Source: Segatella baroniae B14
GTDB lineage: Bacteria; Bacteroidota; Bacteroidia; Bacteroidales; Bacteroidaceae
Length of the DNA: 64,000 nt
Assembly: GCF_022024235.1 (NCBI RefSeq)
Contig: NZ_CP091799.1
Span: 1,156,001 to 1,220,000, forward strand
Reading direction: 5' to 3'
Below the pieces are notes generated by a model. It was not told the origin of the DNA. It made no database searches and saw nothing but the letters and a program-made list of their open reading frames with translations. Of the stretch, positions 52,557-61,997 are shown piece after piece. A program made the position numbers and the translations under genes. Within the stretch, counting starts at the first letter, position 1; each line of letters starts with the position of its first letter.

Positions 52557-53480
52557 TTATATTTTTATGGATATTGAATAATAAAAATACCATATTAGAA
52601 GAATATAGCCAACAAAATATAGAGTACTAACACTAAATACTATATAATCCACTGCACATACTGCAAGAAGACCAAATAGATATAGCATACCATCTCCAAT
52701 AGGTAGCTTTCTTGAAACCTCATCAATACACGCAATCCCTACAATCAACATAAGCCAAACTGAACTTAAAAAGATAGACAGTATACCTGGAACTGCAAAA
52801 GGATTCAGAGTTGGATGAAAATAAAATTCTTGCCAGGTATCTGGGGTAAACATCTGGATACTAGCATAGAAAGCTGCAGAAGATGCCACTATCAATACTA
52901 ATGCTGTAGGATAATAACTATCAATATCATTAAAATGTATGATTTTTGCATCACTATTGACAATTCTTCTAAATAAGTAAACCACCCCTATTAATACGAT
53001 AACTATTAAAAATATCAGCAAATGGATATCAGAAAACAGAGATATAAACTGAGAGATAGGATCATCAGGCACGACTTTATGTAACATACTGCTTTCATGT
53101 ATCCATCCGAACATTGATGTTTCGGTTCCTAATTGAATCCAAACAGAATCTACACTGTCAGTTGGTACAATACGAATATCGGAAACTACTAGATGATCAT
53201 ATTTCTTGACTGTAAAAGAATCTGTTAACATGTTGCTAAGTTTTTCTTCTGGCAACTGTCTCATCAACTCCATACTGTCAGCTTTGACCACAAAGTTATA
53301 ATTGTTCGTATAATGATGAATTGTTCTAAAATCTATAGAGTCCTGTTGTTTTTCGCTCAATTCAACAAAAGGCTTTTCCTTTAAATGATGATGATGGCGA
53401 CTCTTATAGCAACTACTCAAAGAAAAAGCTGCTATGAAAAGCAATAGTAAAATATAGATTCTAGTTCTCTGCATATACAT
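52557..53480 (-). CDS. Polytopic lipoprotein-like membrane protein, unknown
   Basis: A 307-residue protein with a lipoprotein signal (LLLLFIAAFSLSSC, Cys24) followed by a histidine run (SRHHHHLKEK). A soluble part of about 115 residues follows, containing an SH3-like stretch (DSVWIQLGTETSMFGWIHESSML). The C-terminal half has five or so hydrophobic helices (about 147-170, 187-209, 226-252, 262-304). I do not recognise a named family. It overlaps the 3' end of the U32 peptidase gene by 20 bp, so they are probably co-translated. Met3 is an alternative start. Confidence 0.75.
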   Translation of the reverse strand: MYMQRTRIYILLLLFIAAFSLSSCYKSRHHHHLKEKPFVELSEKQQDSIDFRTIHHYTNNYNFVVKADSMELMRQLPEEKLSNMLTDSFTVKKYDHLVVSDIRIVPTDSVDSVWIQLGTETSMFGWIHESSMLHKVVPDDPISQFISLFSDIHLLIFLIVIVLIGVVYLFRRIVNSDAKIIHFNDIDSYYPTALVLIVASSAAFYASIQMFTPDTWQEFYFHPTLNPFAVPGILSIFLSSVWLMLIVGIACIDEVSRKLPIGDGMLYLFGLLAVCAVDYIVFSVSTLYFVGYILLIWYFYYSISIKI

Positions 53481-55313
53481 TCATTTGACATTCCGAACAT
53501 TTAAATTCTAATCTGAATCTGCGTCCATCAGATAATTCCAGCCGTAAAGGCTCATGCCAAGATGGAACTTCACCACCTCGTTTTACACAATAGCCTAAAG
53601 AATATCTGATACAATGGCGACATTGCATAATCAAAGGATTGTTCTGATAAGCATCCAATTCAAAAGCATTACCAATCTGCGACATACCCTGATTTTCATA
53701 AAATAACTTGGCAACATGATTACTAATATTATAAAGATAAGGATAATCCTTATACTCAGGCTGCCAAACTAGATTACAAAACTTTTTGTTTTCTTGTAGA
53801 TTATCAGTGACCGTATCTTTAACCGCTCGTTCAACCAAAAGATTATCAATCGCTTCTCGTCTCAAATCACTAAGAATACTTGAGGGTAAAAAATATCGAT
53901 CCGCATCCTCTTCGATTTTGATTTCATCACAAATGTACGGCGTATTACCTAATTTTGATAACTGTTTAATAATATTATCACGCTGTGGCTTTTTTGCCAG
54001 TTGATGGGCAAATACAACAGATGCCTGTCCCTTCTTACGACCAGAAATAACAGTTAATGAAAAGCCTTCATCCGTCAATGAAAAATACATATTAACAGCC
54101 AACTTCCTTACAGCAGTATTCCCTGCAAGTTGTTTTTCAAATGCCATATCATTATTCCGATAGAGCGCAAGCCCCGGACGTAGATGATTTGGCATACGTA
54201 AAGGATACAATCTATTACCAACAGCTCTATTCACACGAAAGCCTTCCAGTTCATGTTCATCATTTATAAAACATAACCCATCTCCATTTGCGAAAGTAGC
54301 TGTTCCTGCAACATTAAAGCTAGTATGTCTTAACTCCTTCACTCTACCTACATATTCCCCTAAGGCCTTAGGCGTATCAAAACTGGCAATATTTGGTTTT
54401 CTACCATTAATAAAATAATCTGTAAACCCCCTATTAAACGTTTTCTTTAGGTTTGGCTCAAAACGATATTCAATAGTTCCTTCCGAAGCTCTACAATATC
54501 GATCTGGGTGCTTTTTCACTATTTGATCTAATCTCTGACTATAAGCAGAAACTACATTCTTGACATAAGTAACATCTTTTAACCGACCTTCAATCTTAAA
54601 AGAGCAAGCACCAGCCTCTGCCAACGTCTCCAAATTATCTATCTGACACATATCTTTTAGAGACAAGAGATGGCGCTGACGTTCGATAACCTTACCGTCA
54701 GAATCTTTTAAATCAAATTTCAATCTACAGAATTGAGCACATTCACCTCGATTAGCAGAACGTTTAAAACAATGTTGAGAAGCATAACATACTCCAGAAT
54801 AGCTTACACACAAAGCTCCATGAAAAAAACTTCAAGTTCAACATCCGGATTATTTTTGTGAATCTTATTAATTTCTTCTGCAGACAATTCTCTCGCTAAC
54901 ACTACTCGCTTAAATCCCAAAGAATATAGCCAATTTACTTTTTCTGCAGTTCTTGTATCACATTGTGTACTTGCATGAATCTCAACTCCTGCACGATTAC
55001 AGATATCAATCAGTCCCATATCCTGTATGAGTATACCATCTACGTGAATTTGAGCCAGTTGGTCTATTAATCTTTGAGTATCGTTCAGCTCCTGCTCATA
55101 GATTATAGTATTTACAGTCACATATATTTTTGCGCCAAACTGATGAGCATAGCTACATAATTGTGCAATATCATCCACACTATTTCCCGCAGCCTGACGC
55201 GCGCCAAAATGTTCAGCACCTATATATACTGCATCTGCACCATGGTCTATGGCAGCAATACCACATTCTAAATTTTTTGCCGGAGCTAATAACTCTAGGC
55301 TTCGCATAAGCAT
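53461..55313 (-). pseudogene. U32-family peptidase, interrupted by a frameshift in a T7 run
   Basis: Two adjacent frames make one U32 protein of about 617 residues. The N-terminal frame (55313-54804) begins MLMRSLELLAPAKNLECGIAAIDHGADAVYIG and runs to ELEVFF. The C-terminal frame (to 53461) continues with LCVSYSGVCYASQHCFKRSANRGECAQFCR, the cysteine-rich U32 signature. Family proteins read about EVFxHGALCVSYSG here. At 54829-54823 the coding strand has seven T; eight would give EVFFHGALCV in one frame. This is either a sequencing or assembly error, a real mutation, or slippage. The intact family includes RNA-hydroxylation factors (RlhA-like) and peptidases. The gene lies between metA and the lipoprotein gene. 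Confidence 0.85.
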
Positions 55314-55328
55314 AATGTTGTTAAAAGT

Positions 55329-56246
55329 TTATTTGATATCGTTTATATCATAAGGAGTTTCTTGATAAACATAATAGTCTATCCAATTGCTATAAAAAAG
55401 ATTTGCAGCTGATCGCCATAGCACCTCTACACCATTTTCTGGGTTATCAGCACGATAATAATTTTGTGGTAAATTCACATCTGAACGTTTCCCCTTATCA
55501 CGTTTATATTCCAGATCCAATGTATTCGGTGCATATTCCATATGGCCAAGAATATAGAATTCACGACCATTACGTGAGGAAACGATGCTGACTCCAGCAT
55601 CAGGTGATTCTGCTAAGATCTCCAGATCATTCACTTGACTAATATCCTCTCGACGCACTTCTGTATGACGACTATGAGGCATATAGAAATAATCATCAAA
55701 TCCACGGAATATCTGAGCTTGAGGATCACACGGATAAGTTTTGAAAACTCCAAATTTTTTCGACTTTAAACTATATTTGGGAATTCCATAGAAATGAAAC
55801 AATGCAGCCATAGCACCCCAACATAAATAAAGTGTACTTTCTACATGAGTACGAGCCCAATCAAATATTTTGTTAATTTCACTCCAATAATCAACATTCT
55901 CATAAGGTATTGTTTCTACAGGAGCTCCAGTAACAATCATGCCATCAAATTTCTGCTTCATAAGTTCAGACGAATCCTTATAAAACATCTTCATATGCTT
56001 TACAGGTGTATTTTTAGAAGTATGACTTTTCAACTTCATAAAAAAGATCTCTAACTGAAGAGGCGTATTAGAAAGAAGTCTTATTAAATCCGTTTCTGTA
56101 GTTATTTTCAACGGCATTAAGTTAAGAATAACTATTCTTAATGGACGAATTTGCTGATTTTGTGCTCGCGTTTCGTCCATCACAAAAATATTCTCTTTCT
56201 TCAGAATCTCTATTGCAGGTAATTTATCTGGTAAATTTAATGGCAT
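55329..56246 (-). CDS. metA: Homoserine O-acyltransferase MetA, predicted acetyl-CoA-specific
   Basis: Activates homoserine for methionine synthesis. The 305-residue protein has the catalytic Cys142 in LYLCWGAMAALFHFYGIPKY, the catalytic His in MPHSRHTEVRREDI, and GHMEYAPNTLDLEYKRD. In this family residue 111 sets the acyl donor: Gly gives succinyl-CoA (E. coli), Glu gives acetyl-CoA (Bacillus). Here residue 111, in TGAPVETIPYENV, is Glu, so it should be called homoserine O-acetyltransferase despite MetA-type homology. It lies just upstream (15 bp) of the U32 gene and downstream of a terminator. Confidence 0.93.
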   Translation of the reverse strand: MPLNLPDKLPAIEILKKENIFVMDETRAQNQQIRPLRIVILNLMPLKITTETDLIRLLSNTPLQLEIFFMKLKSHTSKNTPVKHMKMFYKDSSELMKQKFDGMIVTGAPVETIPYENVDYWSEINKIFDWARTHVESTLYLCWGAMAALFHFYGIPKYSLKSKKFGVFKTYPCDPQAQIFRGFDDYFYMPHSRHTEVRREDISQVNDLEILAESPDAGVSIVSSRNGREFYILGHMEYAPNTLDLEYKRDKGKRSDVNLPQNYYRADNPENGVEVLWRSAANLFYSNWIDYYVYQETPYDINDIK

Positions 56247-56315
56247 TCTAAAAATTCCTTTCTTAAAAAACTAATCCAAATGCAAAGATATACTTTTTTA
56301 TCGATAAATAAAAAA

Positions 56316-56341
56316 AAGGATGCCAAAAGATTGACATCCTT
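56316..56341 (-). terminator. Terminator after the M13 peptidase
   Basis: On the minus strand AAGGATG / CATCCTT with a 12-nt loop, then eight T. A -7-like TATCTTTG (56290-56283) for metA follows directly. Confidence 0.8.
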
Positions 56342-56367
56342 ACTTTTATATTCAATTTAAATACAAT

Positions 56368-58401
56368 TTACCACAATTCAAGACGCTCATTTTCTGGAAT
56401 AAACATCTTATCACCTTTCTTAACACCAAAGGCTTCGTACCAAGCTTTAACATGTGGAAGAGCTCCATCTACACGCCATTTACCCAATGAATGAGGATCT
56501 CTTTTTACACGGTTGCGTATTTCCTGGTCTGTTATATTTTGCCCCCATACACCAGCATAAGCAACAAAGAATCTTTGTTCTGGAGTAAGACCATTTTTTT
56601 CACCAAGTTTTTTCTTTGCTGTTGCATTTTTAAATGCATTATAGGCAACTTGAAGACCACCATGATCAGCTAAATTCTCTCCAAGTGTAAACTTGCCATT
56701 TGCATGAAGACCTGGCAATACTTCTATATTATCAAAGAAATCTGCATAGAGCTTAGCTCTTTTCTCAAAGTTCTTACCATCAGAAGCTGTCCACCAGTCT
56801 TTTAGATTTCCATCGGCATCATACTGACGGCCCTGATCATCAAATCCGTGTGTCATCTCATGGCCAATTACAACACCAATTGCACCATAGTTAAACGCTT
56901 CATCTGCTTTTACATCAAAAAAAGGATACTGTAAAATACCAGCTGGGAAACAAATTTCATTGGTAGTAGGGTTATAATAAGCATTAACCGTCTGTGGAGT
57001 CATACCCCATTCATCACGGTCTACAGGCTTACCAACCTTACGTCTAATCATATCTTCCAACATGAATTTACGGCAAGCTGCTTCATTTTCATAAAAACTT
57101 TTTTCTGGATCGATAGATAAACTGCTGAAATCTGTCCATTTATTTGGATAGCCAATCTTTACATAGAATTTATCAAGCTTCTTGTGTGCATTAGCCTTTG
57201 TTGAATCACTCATCCATGTTTGTGCATCAATACGTTGACCTAGACTGATCTGCAAGTTTTTAACTAATTCTTCCATCTTTTTCTTTGAAGATTCAGGGAA
57301 GTATCGTTCAGCATAAAGACGACCTAAAACCTCACCCAACTTTCCTTCAACCTGAGATGTAGCTCTCTTCCACAGAGGATAATCTTCCTTACGACCACTC
57401 ATCGTCTTACCGAAGAAGTCAAAAGAAGCTTCTCTAATTTTATCGGTAAGTAAACCTGTTGAATGACAAATAACATCCCATAACATTAATGAACGAACTT
57501 CATCTGCACTCTGCAAAGAAATTAGCTTATCTAAACCTGTAAAGAATGAAGGCTGACCTACAATTAATTGTTGGAAATACTCACTTTTAATACCTTGAGC
57601 ATTAAGTTCTGCTTCTAAAGGAATATTTGGATAATTCGCTTTAAACTCAGCTAAAGTCATCTTATTGTAGTTAGCTTGTGGATCACGAAGTTCTGTCATA
57701 CTCTTAGAGATCAAAGCTACTAAAGTTTCCTGGCGGAAAATATTACCAGCGTAGATTTGAGACTCAGCCTCACTAAAACCATAAAGCTTAAACATCTTGA
57801 CGATATAATCCTTATAAGCTTCACGAATAGCAACCGTAGCAGAGTCATTATTCAAGTAATAGTCCTTCTGACCTAAAGTAAGTCCACCCTGATACAGATT
57901 AAGGATATTTTCCGTAACATTTTTCTGATCAGCATCAAAGAATCCTTCATATTGATCTCCTAAACCATCCACATAATATTTGAGCTGAATTTTTCTCAAA
58001 TCCTCTTTTGTCTTTGCAGCAACCAACTCCGTTAAAATAGGCTTCACTGGGGCAATACCCTCACGATTTCGACGGTCTACGTCCAAAGCAAGCTTATAAT
58101 AATCACCAAGTTTCTGCTCTATAGAACCCTTTTTGTATTTCTTTTTTAGAAGTTCACTAAGGATACTATTAATACGTTTATTGTTATCTTCTTGTAATTG
58201 ATCAAAACTACCAAATCTACTAAAGGCTGCAGGCAACGGATTATTTTTCTGCCAACCACCAGTAGCAAACTCATAGAAATCATCCTGAGGACGTACACTT
58301 TTGTTGAAATTCTTTTCAACAAGACCCGATTTATGTTGTGCCTGAGAAGCCATAGGCAAAGCACACATCAACATTATCGGAAGGATCTGTTTCATGTTCA
58401 T
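56368..58401 (-). CDS. pepO: M13 family zinc metallopeptidase (PepO/neprilysin-like), exported
   Basis: A neprilysin-type endopeptidase of 677 residues. A signal peptide (MKQILPIMLMCALPMASQAQ) directs it to the periplasm. The zinc site is HEMTH (514-518) in VIGHEMTHGFDDQGRQYD, with the third ligand Glu in LGENLADHGGLQVAYNAF; the substrate-binding NAYYNPTTNEICFPAGILQ is present. The C terminus ends RLELW, close to the family CxxW ending but without Cys. It is monocistronic, with a terminator. Met3 is an equally possible start. Confidence 0.93.
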   Translation of the reverse strand: MNMKQILPIMLMCALPMASQAQHKSGLVEKNFNKSVRPQDDFYEFATGGWQKNNPLPAAFSRFGSFDQLQEDNNKRINSILSELLKKKYKKGSIEQKLGDYYKLALDVDRRNREGIAPVKPILTELVAAKTKEDLRKIQLKYYVDGLGDQYEGFFDADQKNVTENILNLYQGGLTLGQKDYYLNNDSATVAIREAYKDYIVKMFKLYGFSEAESQIYAGNIFRQETLVALISKSMTELRDPQANYNKMTLAEFKANYPNIPLEAELNAQGIKSEYFQQLIVGQPSFFTGLDKLISLQSADEVRSLMLWDVICHSTGLLTDKIREASFDFFGKTMSGRKEDYPLWKRATSQVEGKLGEVLGRLYAERYFPESSKKKMEELVKNLQISLGQRIDAQTWMSDSTKANAHKKLDKFYVKIGYPNKWTDFSSLSIDPEKSFYENEAACRKFMLEDMIRRKVGKPVDRDEWGMTPQTVNAYYNPTTNEICFPAGILQYPFFDVKADEAFNYGAIGVVIGHEMTHGFDDQGRQYDADGNLKDWWTASDGKNFEKRAKLYADFFDNIEVLPGLHANGKFTLGENLADHGGLQVAYNAFKNATAKKKLGEKNGLTPEQRFFVAYAGVWGQNITDQEIRNRVKRDPHSLGKWRVDGALPHVKAWYEAFGVKKGDKMFIPENERLELW

Positions 58402-58427
58402 TTTTTATAATTTATTAAGTTACTATA

Positions 58428-60407
58428 TTATTGCAATTCGGCGAGTTTCTCACTGAGAATAAACCAATTATCATTTTCTGCATCCAATCGTTCTTTAATT
58501 TCTGCATACTCATTAATAATACTCATATTCGTTGCATTCTCCGGACTCATGAGCATTTCATCCAACTCTTTGATTCGCTTCTCCATTTCTGCAATTTTAT
58601 TCTCACTCTCCTTTACTGCCTTTTCTGCTTTTCTAATCTTTTTTTGAAGTTCTTTATGCTCTGCATAACTCAACCTCGAAGCTTCTTTTGCAGGATTAGT
58701 TATTTTCTCTGAAGACGCAGACTGTTTTATAGTATTACTGCTGCTCATAGCTAATCGATCTTCTACAGTTGGAACATCCGATTTAAAAGCATTCACAGCT
58801 GATGTCACTTGTAAACTACTCAACCAGTCATAGATACCGCCCAAGTGTTCTTTCACTCTACCATTACCAAACTCGTAGACTTTACTAACAAGCCCATCCA
58901 AGAATTCACGGTCATGACTAACAATAATCGCAGTACCATCAAAAGACTTAATCGCTTCTTTTAGAACTTCCTTACTAGGTATATCCAAGTGATTGGTCGG
59001 CTCATCGAGAATCAATAAATTAACAGGCTCTAATAATAGTTTAATCATAGCTAGTCTACTACGTTCACCACCACTTAGAACGCCAACCTTTTTCTCTGAT
59101 ATTTCTCCGCCAAACATAAATGCACCTAGCAAATCGTTTATCATCAAACGAATATCACCAGTTGCAACCTGATCTATAGTTTCATAAATAGTCAAGGATT
59201 CATCTAGCATTTGGGCCTGATTCTGAGCGAAATAGCCAATTTGAACATTATGCCCTATTTTAAGGGTTCCTTCAAATGGAATTTGCCCCATAATACACTT
59301 GACAAGAGTAGATTTACCTTCACCATTCTTTCCTACAAAAGCAACTTTTTCACCTCTTTTGATAGTTAGATTGACATCTGCAAAAACATTCTTATCATAG
59401 TCTTTACGAACATCTTGACAAATCACAGGATAATCACCAGAGCGAAGACATGGAGGAAATTTAAGATGCATAACAGAATTATCAACTTCATCAACCTCTA
59501 TAGGAACTATCTTTTCCAATTGTCTGATACGCTGTTGCACCTGAACTGCTTTTGATGCCTGATAACGAAAACGATTGATAAAGGCTTCTATATCAGCTAT
59601 TTCTTTTTGCTGATTTTGATAAGCACGCAATTGCTGCTCACGACGCTCTTTACGAAGAACCAAATACTCATCATACTTAACTCGATAATCTTCTATATGC
59701 CTACAAGTTATCTCTATAGTACGATTAGTTACATTATTAATAAAAGCACGGTCATGACTAACTAATACGACAGCACTTGAACTTGTTGCTAAGAATTGCT
59801 CCAACCACTGAATACTTTCGATATCAAGATGATTCGTTGGCTCATCCAAAAGTAACACATCTGGTTTTTTAAGAAGAATTTTTGCTAGCTCTATTCGCAT
59901 ACGCCAACCACCTGAAAATTCCTTAGTTGGACGTTCCAAGTCTGCTCTGCTAAAGCCAAGTCCAGATAATGTACGCTCCATTTCAGCCTCATAATTTTCG
60001 CCTCCAAGCATAATATAGCGTTCATGCTCTTGCGTAAAATTATCAACTAATTTTGTGTAACCTTCACTTTCATAGTCTGTTCGCTCTGCCAATTCCCGCT
60101 GCATTTTATCTAATTTGGCCTTCAACATTACACTTTCAGAAAAAGCCTTTCGGGTTTCTTCGCGAACACTAGTATTATCTTGAAGTTTCATGACCTGAGG
60201 AAGATAACCTATCTTGCACTCATTTGGTATGGATACAGTTCCTGATGAAGGTTTTTGCAATCCACATAAGAGCTTGAGCATTGTACTTTTTCCTGCTCCA
60301 TTTTTTCCCACGAGCGCTATACGATCATGAGGATTAATGACATAATTTACATTTTCAAACAATGGTTTGGCAGCAAACTCTACTGTTAACCCTTCTACTG
60401 ATATCAT
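58428..60407 (-). CDS. ABC-F ATPase with C-terminal coiled coil (Uup/YheS-like)
   Basis: A soluble tandem ATPase of 659 residues. Both sites are intact: Walker A GKNGAGKST and GKNGEGKST, signatures FSGGWRMRIELA and LSGGERSRLAMIK, Walker [12 protein letters not shown] and LILDEPTNHLD. A K/R/Q-rich linker (about 245-300) joins them and a charged coiled coil forms the last about 75 residues (ELQKKIRKAEKAVKESENKIAEMEKRI). Such proteins act on the ribosome or on branched DNA rather than in transport. It contrasts with the half-dead paralogue at 10372. A minus-strand -7 element TATCTTTG lies at 60436-60429. Confidence 0.9.
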   Translation of the reverse strand: MISVEGLTVEFAAKPLFENVNYVINPHDRIALVGKNGAGKSTMLKLLCGLQKPSSGTVSIPNECKIGYLPQVMKLQDNTSVREETRKAFSESVMLKAKLDKMQRELAERTDYESEGYTKLVDNFTQEHERYIMLGGENYEAEMERTLSGLGFSRADLERPTKEFSGGWRMRIELAKILLKKPDVLLLDEPTNHLDIESIQWLEQFLATSSSAVVLVSHDRAFINNVTNRTIEITCRHIEDYRVKYDEYLVLRKERREQQLRAYQNQQKEIADIEAFINRFRYQASKAVQVQQRIRQLEKIVPIEVDEVDNSVMHLKFPPCLRSGDYPVICQDVRKDYDKNVFADVNLTIKRGEKVAFVGKNGEGKSTLVKCIMGQIPFEGTLKIGHNVQIGYFAQNQAQMLDESLTIYETIDQVATGDIRLMINDLLGAFMFGGEISEKKVGVLSGGERSRLAMIKLLLEPVNLLILDEPTNHLDIPSKEVLKEAIKSFDGTAIIVSHDREFLDGLVSKVYEFGNGRVKEHLGGIYDWLSSLQVTSAVNAFKSDVPTVEDRLAMSSSNTIKQSASSEKITNPAKEASRLSYAEHKELQKKIRKAEKAVKESENKIAEMEKRIKELDEMLMSPENATNMSIINEYAEIKERLDAENDNWFILSEKLAELQ

Positions 60408-60473
60408 TAAAAGCTAATTTTTTAGTTGCAAAGATACAAAATTATAGTGAAAAAATACTTAGCATATACAAAA

Positions 60474-60502
60474 AAACGCACTTCCTTGTGAGAAGTGCGT
60501 TT
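60474..60502 (-). terminator. Terminator after rplT
   Basis: Perfect 11-bp stem AAACGCACTTC / GAAGTGCGTTT with a 7-nt loop, 19 bases past the rplT stop, followed on the minus strand by TTTTG. Confidence 0.9.
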
Positions 60503-60520
60503 ATATTTAGGTGTAAATAA

Positions 60521-60865
60521 TTACTTTACCTTTTCTACGATTGCCTTGAAAGCTTCTGGATTATTCATAGCGAGGTCAGCAAGAACCTTACGGTTAATCT
60601 CGATACCTGCTTTATGAAGAGCACCCATCAACTGGCTATAGCTCATATTCTCAAGACGAGCTGCTGCGTTAATACGCTGAATCCAAAGGGCACGGAAATT
60701 ACGCTTCTTATTGCGACGATCGCGATAAGCGTATGTCAAACCTTTCTCCCAGGTATTTTTAGCTACAGTCCAAACGTTCTTTCTTGCTCCATAGTAGCCT
60801 TTTGTAAGCTTTAAAATATTCTTTCTTTTAGCACGTGAAGCGACGTGATTTACTGATCTTGGCAT
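60521..60865 (-). CDS. rplT: 50S ribosomal protein bL20
   Basis: An assembly protein of the large subunit. It has 114 residues, starting [37 protein letters not shown], with the conserved [24 protein letters not shown]. In many bacteria bL20 represses its own operon by binding the mRNA. It is last in infC-rpmI-rplT, 38 bp after rpmI. Confidence 0.98.
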   Translation of the reverse strand: MPRSVNHVASRAKRKNILKLTKGYYGARKNVWTVAKNTWEKGLTYAYRDRRNKKRNFRALWIQRINAAARLENMSYSQLMGALHKAGIEINRKVLADLAMNNPEAFKAIVEKVK

Positions 60866-60903
60866 AATTTTTTCCTTTAATTGTTTTGACTAAAAAGTTT
60901 TAA

Positions 60904-61101
60904 TTAGCGAAGGCAGAGCAGATCGCGTACCTGCTTTACGTTTGCATGATCTACGAGAGTCTGGTGAACCAGATTTCTCTTCTGTTTCTTTGTCTTCTTA
61001 GTCAGAATGTGACTGTGATAAGCGTGATGACGCTTAATTTTACCGGTACCGGTGAAACGGAATCTCTTCTTTGCGCCGGAATTAGTCTTTACTTTTGGCA
61101 T
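60904..61101 (-). CDS. rpmI: 50S ribosomal protein bL35
   Basis: A 65-residue large-subunit protein, [44 protein letters not shown]..., typical of bL35 in length and basic charge. It is preceded by a 135-nt gap containing a hairpin that may be the bL20-controlled leader. Confidence 0.98.
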   Translation of the reverse strand: MPKVKTNSGAKKRFRFTGTGKIKRHHAYHSHILTKKTKKQKRNLVHQTLVDHANVKQVRDLLCLR

Positions 61102-61134
61102 TTTTGTTTATTTTAAATTATTTATTAATAACAA

Positions 61135-61165
61135 GTGGCAACGCATATACCAGGGCGTTACGCAC
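61135..61165 (-). promoter_or_regulatory. Hairpin upstream of rpmI-rplT, candidate bL20 leader
   Basis: On the minus strand GTG-CGT-AACGC (61165-61155) pairs with GCGTT-GC-CAC (61144-61135), i.e. two helices around an internal loop, closing a 10-nt loop CCTGGTATAT. It lies in the infC-rpmI gap, the place where ribosomal leaders of this operon are found. The palindrome GTAGTACTAC occurs upstream of it. The regulatory role is inferred from location only. Confidence 0.4.
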
Positions 61166-61236
61166 TTTTTTTAAGTCTTATGAAATTTCTGCAGACCTTT
61201 TCAAAGTAGTACTACATCAAGTATTACCCCGACCAT

Positions 61237-61863
61237 TTATTCTACGCTTTCGATCTTTCCAGCCTTTGCAGCAGCCTTAGCCTCAGCTTCACGCTTTTCA
61301 CGATCCACACGCTGTTGGCTCTTTTTTGCCTGTCCTACCTTTTTAGGGGCCATATAAAGGAACATCTTCTTTCCTTCCAACTTAGGCATCTGCTCAACTT
61401 TACCAAACTCTTCCAAATCATTAGCGAAGCGTAATAAAAGGACTTCACCTTGTTCTTTAAACAAAATAGAACGTCCACGGAAGAATACATATGCACGTAC
61501 TTTATTTCCTTCTTCCAAGAATTCTTGAGCATGTTTCAACTTGAACTGATAATCATGCTCGTCTGTCTGAGGTCCAAAACGAATTTCCTTAACCTCAACC
61601 TTAACCTGCTTCTGTTTCATCTCTTTCTGACGTTTCTTCTGCTGGTAAAGGAACTTAGAATAGTCTATAAGACGGCAAACTGGTGGCTGGGCGTTTGGAG
61701 AAATCTCGACCAAGTCAACACCCTGCTGACGTGCAAGATCCAAAGCTTTACGGGTAGGCATCACCTCTGAGCCCTCGTCACTAACTACACGAACCTCACG
61801 GATATGAATCTGTTCATTCACGCGATACTGGTTCTTCAAATTATTTTTGTCGTTCTTCTGCAT
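61237..61863 (-). CDS. infC: Translation initiation factor IF-3
   Basis: Binds the 30S subunit and proofreads initiator tRNA. The protein has 208 residues. The N domain has [62 protein letters not shown], and the C domain has [41 protein letters not shown] Lys/Ala/Glu-rich tail of about 30 residues extends the C terminus. It begins with a normal ATG, not the AUU used by enteric bacteria, so start-codon autoregulation is not expected. It has its own promoter overlapping the thrS terminator. Confidence 0.97.
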   Translation of the reverse strand: MQKNDKNNLKNQYRVNEQIHIREVRVVSDEGSEVMPTRKALDLARQQGVDLVEISPNAQPPVCRLIDYSKFLYQQKKRQKEMKQKQVKVEVKEIRFGPQTDEHDYQFKLKHAQEFLEEGNKVRAYVFFRGRSILFKEQGEVLLLRFANDLEEFGKVEQMPKLEGKKMFLYMAPKKVGQAKKSQQRVDREKREAEAKAAAKAGKIESVE

Positions 61864-61898
61864 TAACTTTTATAAAGTCGTTTTTTAATAATCGGGTG

Positions 61899-61941
61899 CA
61901 AATTTACAAAAAAGTCAGGAACTAACAAAATAATTCCTGAC
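61899..61941 (-). promoter_or_regulatory. thrS terminator with embedded infC promoter
   Basis: On the minus strand GTCAGGAA (61941-61934) pairs perfectly with TTCCTGAC (61921-61914), then TTTTTT: a terminator after thrS. TTTG (61929-61926) in its loop, a 19-bp spacer and TAAATTTG (61906-61899) form a consensus promoter for infC. Confidence 0.75.
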
Positions 61942-61997
61942 CTTTTTACATTATATTTCTGTATTATTTGAAATATTCATAAATAATACCTTACCTT

